Shown: positions 16,898 to 26,104, counted from the first letter of the stretch. The stretch is 64,000 nucleotides of DNA from Rhodospirillaceae bacterium (GCA_006969625.1 CP030885.1:1-64000); one strand, 5' to 3'. The notes: a model not told the origin generated them from the letters alone. Numbers and translations: made by a program.

Positions 16898-16923
16898 GCG
16901 TCTCGCCGCCGTGCGGCCGCGGC

Positions 16924-17652
16924 CTATTCGCCGCGCAGCATGGCGAGCAGGTTGAGGATCCAGATGAACATCGTGACGAACGCGCCGTACAGCATGAAGG
17001 CACCGAAGATCGCCTTACGGGTCAGCACGTCGCCGCCGTCGGTCTCGTAGTACATGTTCTTGATCATCTGCGTCTCGTAGGCGGTCAGGCCGGCGAAGAC
17101 CAGGACGATCACGATCGAGAGGATCAGCTCGAAGCCGCTCGACTGGAGGAAGAAGACGTTGACCAGCAGGGCGATCAGGATGCCGATCGTCGCCATCGCC
17201 AGGAACGCGCCCATCGGGGCCAGGTTCTTCTTGGTCGTGTAGCCCAGCAGGCTCATGCCCGCGAAGGCGCCGGCCGTGACGAAGAAGGCCTGCGGAATCA
17301 GCATCGGGTCGACCGCCAGGTAGGCGTAGAAGATCGGCCCCAGCAGCGCGCCCCACATGGCGGCATAGGCCCAGAAGCAGAGCTGCGCCACGCCCACGGA
17401 CTTGGTCATCATCAGCTTGGGCGCCATGAAGCCCAGGCCGAGGATGCCGATGAAGAAGACCCAGAACAGGCCGCCGGCCATCGCCTGCACGAGCGCAGGG
17501 TTCATCGCCACCAGCATCGCGATGGCGCCGGTGAAGGCCACGCCCAGGGACATGTAGTTGTAGACGCGCAGCATGTAGCTGCGCAGACCCTCGTCGATCT
17601 GCGCCGCTTCCGCCTGGCTGCGGGTCATGTAACGGCGATCGGGGTTCACCAT
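16924..17652 (-). CDS. Bax inhibitor-1 / YbhL family membrane protein
   Basis: 242 residues from the ATG at 17652 (GGAGAGAG upstream); an ATG seven codons earlier is less likely. Seven hydrophobic helices follow a basic N-terminus (RSQAEAAQIDEGLRSYMLRV, the standard entry of this family). The C-terminal part shows AGLTAYETQMIKNMYYE and the final helix FVTMFIWILNLLAML. TMBIM/BI-1 proteins act as pH-gated ion (calcium) leak channels in the inner membrane. It is a single gene with its own terminator. Confidence 0.95.
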   Translation of the reverse strand: MVNPDRRYMTRSQAEAAQIDEGLRSYMLRVYNYMSLGVAFTGAIAMLVAMNPALVQAMAGGLFWVFFIGILGLGFMAPKLMMTKSVGVAQLCFWAYAAMWGALLGPIFYAYLAVDPMLIPQAFFVTAGAFAGMSLLGYTTKKNLAPMGAFLAMATIGILIALLVNVFFLQSSGFELILSIVIVLVFAGLTAYETQMIKNMYYETDGGDVLTRKAIFGAFMLYGAFVTMFIWILNLLAMLRGE

Positions 17653-17782
17653 CGGTGTCTCTCTCCGGGTCACGGTGGTGGTGGAATTCGTCGCAGACAG
17701 ATATTGGGAATCGGCGGGCGGGAATCAACTCATTCCCGCATGCGTCTTGCGAAAATGGGCGGCCTTCACGCCATCCTCAGCC

Positions 17783-20356
17783 CTATTCGTTGCGCAGCAG
17801 CGGGGCGGCCTTGACGGAGAGCGCCCGGAAGGTGCCGGCGAAGCCGAACAAGAGGGTGACGCCGACGGCGACCAACGCAGTGACGCCGACGGCGGCCGGC
17901 AAAAAGCTGAAGTCCACTTCCATCACGCGCGTGACGATCACCCAGCCGGCCAGCGTGCCGATCACGGCGGCGATCAGCGAGGTCACCAGCCCCATCAGGC
18001 CGTACTCCAGCAGGAAGGCCTGGCCGACCGAGCGGCGGGTGGCGCCGAGCACCTTGAGCACCACGGAGTCGTAGATGCGCCGATGGTGCCCGGCGGCGAC
18101 GGCGCCGGCCAGCACCAGCACGCCGGCCAGCACGGTAACGCCGGCGGTGGCGCTGACCGCGGTGGCGATGTCGCGCAGGGTCTCGGCCACCTGGCCCAGC
18201 GCCTCCTTCACTCGGATCGCCGAGACGTTGGGGAAGGCGTCGGTCACGGCGCGCTCCAGCGCCGCCTCCTGCGCGGCGTCCAGGTGGACCGTGGCGATCG
18301 AGGTCTGCGGCGCCGATTCGAGCAGACCGGGCGAGAAGATCATCACGAAGTTGATCTCCAGCTCCGACCAGTCGATCGGGCGGACGTTGGCGATCTCCAC
18401 CTCGACGTCGCGGCCCAGGATGTTGATCGTCAGCGTGTCGCCGATCTCCAGGCCCAGCTTGTCGTAGATCTCTTCGTAGAGCGAGACCAGCGGCGGGCCG
18501 TCGTAGTCGGCCGGCCACCAGGCGCCCTCGCGCACCGACTCGCGCGCCGGCATCTCGCGCGCCCAGGTCAGGCCACGGTCGCCGCGGAAGACCCAGCGGA
18601 GGTCTTCGGGCACGCCGTACTCTTCCGGCGTCTGGCCGTTCACCGCGACGATGCGCCCGCGCAGCATGGGCACCGACTCCACCTCGGTGACGCTCGGGAA
18701 GTCGCGGACCAGCGCCTTGAAGGGCTCGATCTGCTCCGGCTGGATGTCGATGAAGTAGAAGCCCGGCGCCTCTTCGGGGATTTCGTCCATCACCTGGCCG
18801 CGCAGGTTGCCCTCGACCAGGGCGATGGCGATCAGCACGGTCAGGCCGAGGCCGAGCGACATCACCACGTTGCCGGTCGCCGCACCCGGCCGGTGCAGGT
18901 TGGCGATGGCCAGGCGCAGGCCCGGATGGCGCACCCGCGGCAGCCGCTTGGCCAGCCAGACGACGCCGAGCGCGGCCAGGCGGAAGGCGATCAGCGCGGC
19001 CACGGCGCCGACCACGAAGCCGGCGGCGAACTGACGCTCCTCCGCCCCCAGGATGGCCAGCGCGGCGAGCGCCGCGGCGGCCAGAGCCAGGGCGGCCAGC
19101 GCCCAGGCCGGCGGCAGGGCGCGCGCGCGCTCCACCATGTCGCGGAACAGGCTGCCGGCGGGGATCTGCTGGGCGCGCGCCAGCGGCCAGAGCGAGAAGA
19201 CCAGGGTGGTCAGCACGCCGAAGGCCGCCGCCTCGACCAGCGGCGCGGTATAGACGCCGGCGGCGAAGTCGAAGCCGAGGCGCGCCTCCAGCAATGGCGC
19301 CGCCGCCAGCGGCACGCCGGCGCCGACGACCAGGCCGGCGAGGATGCCGAGCGCCGCCAGCGCCAGCACCTGCAGCAGGTAGGTCTGGAAGATCAGGAAG
19401 GCCGGCGCGCCCAGGCACTTCAGGGTGGCGATGGTGGCCCGCTTGCTGTCCAGGAAGGCGCGCACCGCATTGGCGACGCCGACGCCGCCCACCAGCAGCG
19501 CCGTCAACCCGACCAGGGTCATGAAGAGCGCGACCCGCTGGACCGTCTGGGCCAGGCCGGGCGCGGCGTTCTGCAGGTCGCGGATGCGCCAGCCGGCGTC
19601 CGGCAGCGCCGTCGTCACCGCCTCGCGCCAGCCGGCGAGGCTCTGCCCCTCCGGCACGTCCAGGCGGTAGTGGTAGTAGATCAGGGCGCCCGGCTGCTCG
19701 AGCCCGGTCTCCGCGAGCGAATCGCGGGCGACCATGACGCGCGGGCCGAGGGTGAAGGCGCGGGTGGCGCGGTCGGGTTCGCGGGTGACGGTGCCGCGGA
19801 TCTCGTACTGCACCTCGCCGACGCCGATCGTGTCGCCGACCGCGCGCTCCAGGCGCAGCAGCACGCTCTCGTCGACCAGCGCGCCCCAGGTGCCGTCGCG
19901 CTGGCCCAGCGCCGCCGCCAGGTCGATGCCCTCGGCCGTGCGCAGCTCGCCGTACAGCGGATAGGCGTTGTCCACCGCCTTCAGCTCGACCAGGCGGCGC
20001 GTGCCCGGATCCTCGGCGTTGCGGGCCATGGCGCGCATCTCGGCGGTGCGCGACAGGCGTGCCGTGTTCTCGTGCAGCCAGGCCAGTTCGTCTTCGGTGG
20101 CCTTGCGGTGGATCAGCCGCAGCTCGACCTCGCCGCCGAGCAGCGCGCGGCCGTTCTGCGCCAGCCCGTCGAGCATCGCCGAGGAGAGCGAGCCGACGCC
20201 GGCGATGGCGGCGACGCCGAGGAACAGGCAGGCCAGGAAGATGCGGAATCCCTTCAGGCCGCCGCGCAATTCGCGCCGGGCCAGGCGCAGGGCGATCGGG
20301 CTGCCGGGGCTGCCGATGCGCGCCGCGGGCGGTGCGGTGGAGACGGACTCGGCCAT
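17783..20356 (-). CDS. ybbP: ABC transporter permease of the YbbP/FtsX family
   Basis: 857 residues. The N-terminal helix near 38-60 is followed by a MacB-type periplasmic domain (GEVELRLIHRKATEDEL). Further FtsX-type helix blocks lie at about 270-390, a central pair of helices near 420-480, a second periplasmic domain, and the last FtsX unit at the C-terminus (about 730-850). The SALTER-like ten-helix plan matches YbbP, the permease of YbbAP. It pairs with the ATPase encoded 7 bp upstream. In Gammaproteobacteria and relatives this pair sits next to the TesA esterase, exactly as here. It probably extracts hydrophobic molecules from the membrane or periplasm. Confidence 0.93.
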   Translation of the reverse strand: MAESVSTAPPAARIGSPGSPIALRLARRELRGGLKGFRIFLACLFLGVAAIAGVGSLSSAMLDGLAQNGRALLGGEVELRLIHRKATEDELAWLHENTARLSRTAEMRAMARNAEDPGTRRLVELKAVDNAYPLYGELRTAEGIDLAAALGQRDGTWGALVDESVLLRLERAVGDTIGVGEVQYEIRGTVTREPDRATRAFTLGPRVMVARDSLAETGLEQPGALIYYHYRLDVPEGQSLAGWREAVTTALPDAGWRIRDLQNAAPGLAQTVQRVALFMTLVGLTALLVGGVGVANAVRAFLDSKRATIATLKCLGAPAFLIFQTYLLQVLALAALGILAGLVVGAGVPLAAAPLLEARLGFDFAAGVYTAPLVEAAAFGVLTTLVFSLWPLARAQQIPAGSLFRDMVERARALPPAWALAALALAAAALAALAILGAEERQFAAGFVVGAVAALIAFRLAALGVVWLAKRLPRVRHPGLRLAIANLHRPGAATGNVVMSLGLGLTVLIAIALVEGNLRGQVMDEIPEEAPGFYFIDIQPEQIEPFKALVRDFPSVTEVESVPMLRGRIVAVNGQTPEEYGVPEDLRWVFRGDRGLTWAREMPARESVREGAWWPADYDGPPLVSLYEEIYDKLGLEIGDTLTINILGRDVEVEIANVRPIDWSELEINFVMIFSPGLLESAPQTSIATVHLDAAQEAALERAVTDAFPNVSAIRVKEALGQVAETLRDIATAVSATAGVTVLAGVLVLAGAVAAGHHRRIYDSVVLKVLGATRRSVGQAFLLEYGLMGLVTSLIAAVIGTLAGWVIVTRVMEVDFSFLPAAVGVTALVAVGVTLLFGFAGTFRALSVKAAPLLRNE

Positions 20357-20363
20357 GGCCGCC

Positions 20364-21113
20364 TCAGGCTCCGGCGGCCAGCTTGGCGGCGGGGGCGGCG
20401 CCCGCCGCGCCGCTGTTGCGGCCGTCGTCGACGATGCGCCCGTCGGCGAGCTGCACGGTGCGGCCGCAGCGCGCCGCCAGGCCCGGGTCGTGGGTGATCA
20501 GCACCAGGGTCGTCTCGTGGTCGACGGTGAGGTCGAACAGCAGCTCTATCACCTTCTCGCCGGTCATGCCGTCCAGGTTGCCGGTCGGCTCGTCGGCCAG
20601 CAGCAGGCGCGGCTTGACCGCGAAGGCGCGGGCCAGGGCGACGCGCTGCTGCTCGCCGCCGGAAAGCTGGCCGGGATAGTGGCCGAGGCGGTGGCCGAGG
20701 CCGACCTGCTGCAGCGCCGTGGCCGCCCGGTCGAAGGCGTCGCGCCGGCCGGCGAACTCCAGCGGCACGGCGACGTTCTCCAGCGCGCTCATGGTCGGGA
20801 TCAGGTGGAAGTCCTGGAAGACGATGCCGATACGCTCGCCGCGAAAGCGCGCCAGCGCGTCCTCGTCCAGGCCTCCCAGTTCCTGGCCGTCAACCTGCAC
20901 GCGCCCCCCTGTGGCGCGCTCCAGCCCGGCCATGATCATCATCATCGACGACTTGCCGGAGCCCGAGGGGCCGACGACCGAGACGGTCTCGCCGCGGCCC
21001 ACCGCGAGGTCGAGGCCGCGCAGCACCTCGACCGGGCCGGCCGCGTTGGCGTAGGTCAGCACCAGCTCGTCGAGCCGGATCATGATGTCGTCGAGGTCGG
21101 ACGCGCTGCTCAT
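20364..21113 (-). CDS. ybbA: ABC transporter ATPase of the YbbA/LolD family
   Basis: 249 residues from the ATG at 21113 with AGGGGAG upstream. Walker A GPSGSGKSS (about 41-49), Q-loop in VFQDFHLIP, signature LSGGEQQR, Walker B LLLADEP and H-loop ITHD are all intact. It forms a MacB-type transporter with the permease directly downstream. The C-terminal Ala/Gly tail adds nothing recognisable. It is divergently transcribed from the tesA-like esterase, the classical tesA-ybbA arrangement. Confidence 0.95.
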   Translation of the reverse strand: MSSASDLDDIMIRLDELVLTYANAAGPVEVLRGLDLAVGRGETVSVVGPSGSGKSSMMMIMAGLERATGGRVQVDGQELGGLDEDALARFRGERIGIVFQDFHLIPTMSALENVAVPLEFAGRRDAFDRAATALQQVGLGHRLGHYPGQLSGGEQQRVALARAFAVKPRLLLADEPTGNLDGMTGEKVIELLFDLTVDHETTLVLITHDPGLAARCGRTVQLADGRIVDDGRNSGAAGAAPAAKLAAGA

Positions 21114-21315
21114 GGAACTCCCCTGCAAGGCCGGTCGCGGTCGTTTCGCAGTTGCGAACGACCTGGATATGGGCCGTCACCGCTGGATTGAAACCTCGCG
21201 GGCTTGTACGCCGCGCGCTGCGGCGCCGATCACCGCCGCCCGCGGACGGGCCAAGCGCCTGCCGGCGAAGCCCGCGCTTGATCGCGCGCCCGCGACGCTT
21301 AACTCTTGGCTCGCC

Positions 21316-21975
21316 ATGCGATTCCTCCGCCCCCTGCTCCTCTGCCTCCTCCTCGCGCCTGTCCTCGCGCGTGCCGCCGTCCAGGCGGACGAGGGTCCGC
21401 TCACCATCATGGCCTTCGGCGATTCGCTGGTGCACGGCTACGGGTTGCCGGCGGGCGAGCCCTTCCCGGCGCAGCTCGAGGCGCGCCTGCAGGAAGAAGG
21501 CTACGCGGACGTCGAGGTGATCAACGCCGGCAATTCGGGCGATACCACGGCGGCCGGCCTGGCCCGGCTCGACTGGGCGCTGGCCGACGCGCCGGACGCG
21601 CTAATCGTCGTGCTGGGGGCCAACGACGGCCTGCGCGGCATCGAGCCGTCCAATACCTTCGACAACCTCGACCGCATCATGGCGCGGCTGCAGGCCGAGG
21701 GCATCCCCGTGCTGCTGGCCGGCATGATGGCGCCGCGCAACCTGGGCCAGGACTATGCCGAGGAGTTCGACGGCGTCTTCCCGCGCCTCGTCGAGACCTA
21801 CGACCCGGTCTACTTCCCCTTCTTCCTGCAGGACGTCGCCACCGTGCCGGAGCTCAACCAGCCCGACGGCATCCACCCCAACGCCGAGGGCGTGGCGACC
21901 ATCGTCGACAACATCCTGCCCAAGGTGGAAGAGCTGATCGCCCGGGCGCGCGGCCGCGCGGGCGCCGCCTCCTGA
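21316..21975 (+). CDS. tesA: Arylesterase / lysophospholipase L1 (SGNH hydrolase)
   Basis: 219 residues starting with a signal peptide (MRFLRPLLLCLLLAPVLARA, cleavage after about 21). SGNH blocks are present: nucleophile Ser in FGDSLVHGYG (block I), Gly in INAGNSGDTT (block II), Asn in LGANDGLRG (block III), and Asp/His in QPDGIHPNAEG (block V). It is a periplasmic esterase of the TesA type, acting on lysophospholipids, thioesters or aryl esters. It overlaps the following FIST gene by one base (TGATG). Confidence 0.93.
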   Translation: MRFLRPLLLCLLLAPVLARAAVQADEGPLTIMAFGDSLVHGYGLPAGEPFPAQLEARLQEEGYADVEVINAGNSGDTTAAGLARLDWALADAPDALIVVLGANDGLRGIEPSNTFDNLDRIMARLQAEGIPVLLAGMMAPRNLGQDYAEEFDGVFPRLVETYDPVYFPFFLQDVATVPELNQPDGIHPNAEGVATIVDNILPKVEELIARARGRAGAAS

Positions 21976-23081
21976 TGGCCGAGACGGCCGCGGCGGCCCG
22001 CTTCCGCAGCGCCTACGGCACCGGCGACGCGCCGGAACAGGCGGTCGAGGCGGCGCTGGCGCGTCTCGGCATGCCGACCAACGCCACCGGGCTCGGCATC
22101 GTCTACCTCAACGAGGCGATGTGGCCGGCGCAGGGCCGGCTCCTGGAGGTGCTGCGCCGGCGCACCGGCGTGCCGCACTGGATCGGCACCCTCGGCGGCG
22201 GGGTGATCGCCGGCGCGCGCGAGTTCTACGACCGCCCGGCGCTCGCGCTGCTGGTCGCCGACCTGCCCGAGGCGGCGCTGCAGCCGATCGCGCCGGAGGG
22301 CGCGCCCCCGCCGACGCCCGGCTTCGGCATCGTCCACGGCGACCCGCGCGCCGACGGCCTGGGCGATGGCCTGGCGGCGCTGGCCGGCGCCGAGTCCTAT
22401 CTGGTCGGTGGCCTGTGCGGCGGCAGGCAGCACTTCGCCACCTTCGCCGACCGCCTGTTCGACGCGCCCGCCGGCCACGGGCTGTCCGGCGTCGTGCTCG
22501 ACCGCAGCGTGCCGGTGGCCGTCGGGCTCAGCCAAGGCTGCTCGCCGGTCGGGCCGGTGCGCCGCATCACCGCGGCCGAGCGCAACGTCGTCGCCACGCT
22601 CGACGGACGGCCCGCGCTCGAGGTGCTGAAGGAGGACATCGGCGAACTGCTGGCGCGCGACCTGGCGCGCGCGGCCGGTTACATCCACGTCGCCTTCCCG
22701 CTGCAGAACAGCGACCGGCGCGACTACCTGGTGCGCAACCTGGTCGGCATCGACGTCGAGCGTGGCCTGGTCGGCGTCGGCGAACTGGTCGAGCCCGGCC
22801 AGCCGATGATGTTCGTGCGCCGCGACCCGGCGGCGGCGCGCGAGGACCTGCAGCGCATGCTGGCCGAGACCCTGCGCCGGGCCGCCGCGCCGCCGCAGGC
22901 CGCGCTCTACTTCTCCTGCGTGGCGCGCGGGCGCAGCCTGTTCGGCGAGGAGGGGCTGGAGGCCGGCCTGGTCCAGGCGGCGCTGGGGCCGGAGGTGCCG
23001 CTGGTCGGCTTCTTCGGCAACGGCGAGATCTGCCACGACCGCCTCTACGGCTACACCGGCGTGCTGGCAGTCTTTCTCTAG
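21975..23081 (+). CDS. FIST domain sensor protein
   Basis: 368 residues. An N-terminal FIST domain (about 25-210, with GLCGGRQHFATFAD) is followed by a FIST_C domain (about 215-365, ending VPLVGFFGNGEICHDRLYG). FIST domains bind small ligands, probably amino acids, and feed signals to kinases or cyclases. Here no output domain is fused and no kinase is adjacent. It is translationally coupled to the esterase, which is an uncommon partner. Confidence 0.9.
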   Translation: MAETAAAARFRSAYGTGDAPEQAVEAALARLGMPTNATGLGIVYLNEAMWPAQGRLLEVLRRRTGVPHWIGTLGGGVIAGAREFYDRPALALLVADLPEAALQPIAPEGAPPPTPGFGIVHGDPRADGLGDGLAALAGAESYLVGGLCGGRQHFATFADRLFDAPAGHGLSGVVLDRSVPVAVGLSQGCSPVGPVRRITAAERNVVATLDGRPALEVLKEDIGELLARDLARAAGYIHVAFPLQNSDRRDYLVRNLVGIDVERGLVGVGELVEPGQPMMFVRRDPAAAREDLQRMLAETLRRAAAPPQAALYFSCVARGRSLFGEEGLEAGLVQAALGPEVPLVGFFGNGEICHDRLYGYTGVLAVFL

Positions 23082-23104
23082 GGCGCCGCTTGGCGCACGC
23101 CTTG

Positions 23105-23177
23105 ACCGGCCCGCTCCCCACCCGGCCATCCGACGAAAGTATCCTCGACAGGGTGGCCGGGTAGGGAGCGGGCCGGT
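23105..23177. repeat. 73-bp palindromic element related to the 142-bp family
   Basis: A 24-bp stem with one mismatch (starting ACCGGCCCGCTCCC) encloses the loop core CGACGAAAGTATCCTCGA. The stem portion ACCCGGCCA...TGGCCGGGT and the loop GTATCCT match the inner part of the elements at 11581 and 40550. The outer GAGACCGTTT arms are missing. It lies just after the stop of the FIST gene. Confidence 0.85.
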
Positions 23178-23208
23178 GCAGAAACCGGACACGAGATTGG
23201 GGTGAGGC

Positions 23209-24249
23209 ATGGACTACCGGCCGCTTGGGCGCACCGGCATGGAGGTTTCGGCGATCTGCCTGGGGACCATGACCTGGGGCACGCAGAACACCGCGGCGGA
23301 GGGCTTCGCGCAGATGGACCTGGCGGTCGATCGCGGGGTCAACTTCTTCGACGCCGCCGAGATGTACCCGACGCCGCCGTCCGCAGCGACCTACGGGCGC
23401 ACCGAGGAGATCCTCGGCGACTGGCTGGTCAGCCGCAAGGCGCGCGACAGGATCGTCGTCGCGACCAAGGTGGTCGGCCCGGACGACCGCTTCGGCTACA
23501 TCCGCGACGGCTCCGGCCGGCTCGACCGCGCCAATGTCGAGGCGGCGCTGGAGGCCAGCCTGCGGCGGCTGAAGACGGATTACGTCGACCTCTATCAGCT
23601 CCACTGGCCGGAGCGGACGACCAACCACTTCGGCCAGCTCGGCTATGTCCACGACGGCGAGGAGGCGCCGACGCCGCTGGCGGAGACGCTCGGCGTGCTC
23701 GACGACCTGGCGAGCGCCGGCAAGATCCGCGCCTACGGCGTGTCCAACGAGACGCCCTGGGGCACGATGACCCTGCTGAAGCTGGCCGAGCAGGGCCGGG
23801 GGCCGCGCTGCGCGGCGATCCAGAACCCCTACAGCCTGCTCAACCGCAGCTTCGAGGTCGGTCTGGCCGAGGTGGCGATGCGCGAGGACTGCGGTCTGCT
23901 GGCCTACGCGCCGATCGCCGGCGGCGTGCTCAGCGGCAAGTACCTGGACGGCGCCCGGCCGCCCGGCGCACGCATGACCCTGCACCCCGGCAACACGCGC
24001 TACCTGAAGCCGCAGGCCGAGCCGGCGGTGCGCAAGTACGTGACGCTGGCACGCGACCACGGCCTGAAGCCCGAGGTGCTGGCCGGCGCCTTCGTCGTCT
24101 CGCGCCCCTTCGTCACCAGCTCGATCGTCGGCGCGACCGGCCTGGAGCAGCTCGAGACCCAGATCTCGGCCGCGCACACGGCCCTCTCGCCGGAGATCCT
24201 GGACGCGATCGAGGCGATCCACCGCGAACACACCATTCCCTGCCCCTGA
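23209..24249 (+). CDS. Aldo/keto reductase (Tas/YajO-like)
   Basis: 346 residues. AKR barrel features are present: MDYRPLGRTGMEVSAICLGT at the start, the catalytic Asp-Tyr region in FFDAAEMYP, Lys in VVATKVVG, and His in DLYQLHWPER. The cofactor-binding end includes RPFVTSSIVGATGLEQLE. The insert after the active-site His (TTNHFGQLGY) is typical of the Tas subgroup. It is NADPH-dependent, substrate unknown. It is a single gene preceded by a palindromic element. Confidence 0.93.
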   Translation: MDYRPLGRTGMEVSAICLGTMTWGTQNTAAEGFAQMDLAVDRGVNFFDAAEMYPTPPSAATYGRTEEILGDWLVSRKARDRIVVATKVVGPDDRFGYIRDGSGRLDRANVEAALEASLRRLKTDYVDLYQLHWPERTTNHFGQLGYVHDGEEAPTPLAETLGVLDDLASAGKIRAYGVSNETPWGTMTLLKLAEQGRGPRCAAIQNPYSLLNRSFEVGLAEVAMREDCGLLAYAPIAGGVLSGKYLDGARPPGARMTLHPGNTRYLKPQAEPAVRKYVTLARDHGLKPEVLAGAFVVSRPFVTSSIVGATGLEQLETQISAAHTALSPEILDAIEAIHREHTIPCP

Positions 24250-24290
24250 GGCCGGCCCCGGGATTCGGGCGCGGATGGTGGCCGGCCACG

Positions 24291-24323
24291 CCCTTCGTGC
24301 TTCGGCGGGCTCGGCATGAAGGG
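24291..24323. repeat. CTTCGTGCTTCG-type intergenic palindrome
   Basis: The imperfect palindrome CCCTTCGTGCTTCGGCGG...GGCATGAAGGG belongs to the dispersed family also seen at 26206, 26301, 47938, 50867, 55805 and 63453. Confidence 0.75.
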
Positions 24324-24409
24324 CGGGGTGGGACGGCGGTGTGCGGGTGGTGTACGTTGACCCTGCGCCTCGCTAAGGTTGCGCGCATTCGAGAGTGCCG
24401 CCGCGCGCC

Positions 24410-25969
24410 ATGACCGCCCCGCCCGACGCCGAGCCCGACCAATCCGACGACCGCCCGGCCGAGGCGCCCGACGGCGGCACGGCCGCCGAGCCCGCGGAGT
24501 CCCGTCTGCGGGAGTCCCGTCTGCGGGAGTCCCGTCTGCGGCCGGCCGCGGAGAACCCCTGGTACGTCCTCGCCACCCTCTGGGGCGAGCAGGGCGACGG
24601 CTTCGACCCAGACCTCCACGCCAAGAACCGCCGCGCCTGGAACCGCTGGGTGGCCCAGGCGCTGACGCCCGAGGCGGTCCAGGGCCTGATCGACGAAGGC
24701 GCCGACCCCGACGACTTCACGCCGCTCAGCGCCGAAGAACAGGCGGAGCTGCAGGCGCGCGCCGCCGCGCGCGGCCAGACCCTGCCGGACCCCGGCACGC
24801 CGGACACACCGGCGAGTATCGACTTCCGCGACACCCTCTTCGCCTGGAACTTTTCGGCCGACCAGTTCGTTTGGCCCGGCACGGCCCGCTTCGCCGGCGC
24901 CACCTTCCGCGACTGGGCCACCTTCGCCGGCGCCAGCTTCCGCGACATGGCCCGCTTCGACGGCGCCAGCTTCCGCGGCGGGGCCCGCTTCGACGGCGCC
25001 AGCTTCCGCGGCGGGGCCCGCTTCGACGGCGCCACCTTCCGCGGCGGGGCCCGCTTCGACGGCGCCACCTTCCGCGGCGGGGCCCGCTTCGACGGCGCCA
25101 CCTTCCGCGGCGGGGCCCGCTTCGCCGGCGCCACCTTCCGCGGCGGGGCCCGCTTCGCCGGCGCCAGCTTCCGCGGCCGGGCCCGCTTCGCCGGCGCCAG
25201 CTTCCGCGGCGGGGCCGACTTCCAACGCGGCGCATTTGAGAGCCGCACGGACTTTGCGCGCGCAAAGTTCAAGGGAGACGTGCCGGACTTCCGGGACCGC
25301 AGCTTCGCGCACGCCACCGACTGGCGGCGCGTCCAATGGCCGCCGGCGCCGAAGCAGGTCGAGCCGGCGGAGGAGGCGGAGGAGCGCTACGCCGCCCTGC
25401 GCCATGCGATGGAGGAGGCCGGGCGCTACGAGCATGCCCGCAGCTTCTTCGCGCGGGAGCTGGCCTGCCGCCGGGTGCACGCCGGCTGGCCGACCCGCCT
25501 GGCGGTCGACGCCTACGTCCTGCTGTCCGACGTCGGGCGCAGCGTGGTCCGGCCGCTGGGGGTCTGGACGCTGGCGCTACTGAGCGTCTGGGTGGTGCAG
25601 TTCGAGATGCTGCACCCAGAAAATGTTCCAGCGGTCTGGCCGGAGCCACGAAATCTTGCCTTCGACACCTTTTCGATGGCGCTCGGCGGCGCGGTGGTGG
25701 TCGGCTCGCCGGTGTTCGATCCGCGGCGCGGCAATGCGCTGGAGGCGGAGTTAGGGGCGGCGTTGTTCGCCGACTACGGCTGCGGCACGGCCGCGCCGGC
25801 GCCGGTTTGCGCCGAGGTCGCGGCGGCGAACGGCGACGGCAGCTTCGCGCCCCAGCCGCGCGCGATCCCGGACGCGCTCAAGGCCGTGCAGTTCGCGCAC
25901 GCCGCCTTCTCCGCCCTCTGCCTCTTCCTCGCCGGCCTCGGCCTGCGCAACTGGCTGCGGATTCGCTAG
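24410..25969 (+). CDS. Pentapeptide-repeat membrane protein
   Basis: 519 residues from the ATG at 24410. The N-terminus is acidic, with three exact ESRLR repeats. Residues about 155-280 hold some 11 ten-residue units of the type FDGASFRGGAR, that is about 22 pentapeptides, expected to fold as a right-handed beta-helix. The region then becomes less regular. Two membrane helices follow, at about 385-402 (PLGVWTLALLSVWVVQFEM) and about 495-515 (HAAFSALCLFLAGLGL). A short cysteine-containing periplasmic or cytosolic segment lies between them. The function is unknown; similar beta-helix plus ion-channel-like tails occur in many bacteria. Confidence 0.88.
   Translation: MTAPPDAEPDQSDDRPAEAPDGGTAAEPAESRLRESRLRESRLRPAAENPWYVLATLWGEQGDGFDPDLHAKNRRAWNRWVAQALTPEAVQGLIDEGADPDDFTPLSAEEQAELQARAAARGQTLPDPGTPDTPASIDFRDTLFAWNFSADQFVWPGTARFAGATFRDWATFAGASFRDMARFDGASFRGGARFDGASFRGGARFDGATFRGGARFDGATFRGGARFDGATFRGGARFAGATFRGGARFAGASFRGRARFAGASFRGGADFQRGAFESRTDFARAKFKGDVPDFRDRSFAHATDWRRVQWPPAPKQVEPAEEAEERYAALRHAMEEAGRYEHARSFFARELACRRVHAGWPTRLAVDAYVLLSDVGRSVVRPLGVWTLALLSVWVVQFEMLHPENVPAVWPEPRNLAFDTFSMALGGAVVVGSPVFDPRRGNALEAELGAALFADYGCGTAAPAPVCAEVAAANGDGSFAPQPRAIPDALKAVQFAHAAFSALCLFLAGLGLRNWLRIR
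24884..25220 (+). repeat. 30-nt tandem repeat inside the pentapeptide gene
   Basis: About 11 tandem 30-nt units, several identical (core TTCCGCGGCGGGGCCCGCTT), differ mainly at the codon pair for Asp/Ala and Ser/Thr. The DNA-level identity is much higher than needed to keep the pentapeptide pattern, so units have probably been copied recently. Confidence 0.88.
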
Positions 25970-25970
25970 C

Positions 25971-26028
25971 GGCGGTTTCCGACCGTGTGGAACCACTGCG
26001 TGGTTCCGCCGGTCGGGTAAAAACCGCC
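25971..26028. repeat. nested palindrome after the pentapeptide gene
   Basis: The outer stem is GGCGGTTT (25971-25978) pairing AAACCGCC (26021-26028). Inside it lie CGACCG/CGGTCG, and then GGAACCAC/GTGGTTCC with a three-base loop. It starts 2 bases after the TAG of the pentapeptide gene and could work as a transcription stop or mRNA-end structure. Confidence 0.8.
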
Positions 26029-26042
26029 CTAGAACAAAATCT

Positions 26043-26104
26043 TAGAGCGATGCCCGACCTGAGCGAATCGCTTTGGCGATTCGCTCAGGTCGGGCATCGC
26101 TCTA
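26043..26104. repeat. 29-bp perfect hairpin of the TAGAGC...GCTCTA type
   Basis: The stem 26043-26071 pairs perfectly with 26076-26104, with loop TTTG. It is bounded by TAGAGC and GCTCTA, the same terminal motif as the element at 27255. The inner stem sequence differs between the two. The two palindromes flank exonuclease III. Confidence 0.9.

Noticed and set aside
17675..20497. Plus-strand frame of 940 residues
   Set aside because: Antisense shadow of the ybbP permease and ybbA genes, rich in Arg/Gly/His with no family signature. High GC content removes stop codons on the opposite strand.
24884..25220. CRISPR array
   Set aside because: Units are direct 30-nt repeats without unique spacers and lie in frame inside a pentapeptide gene.
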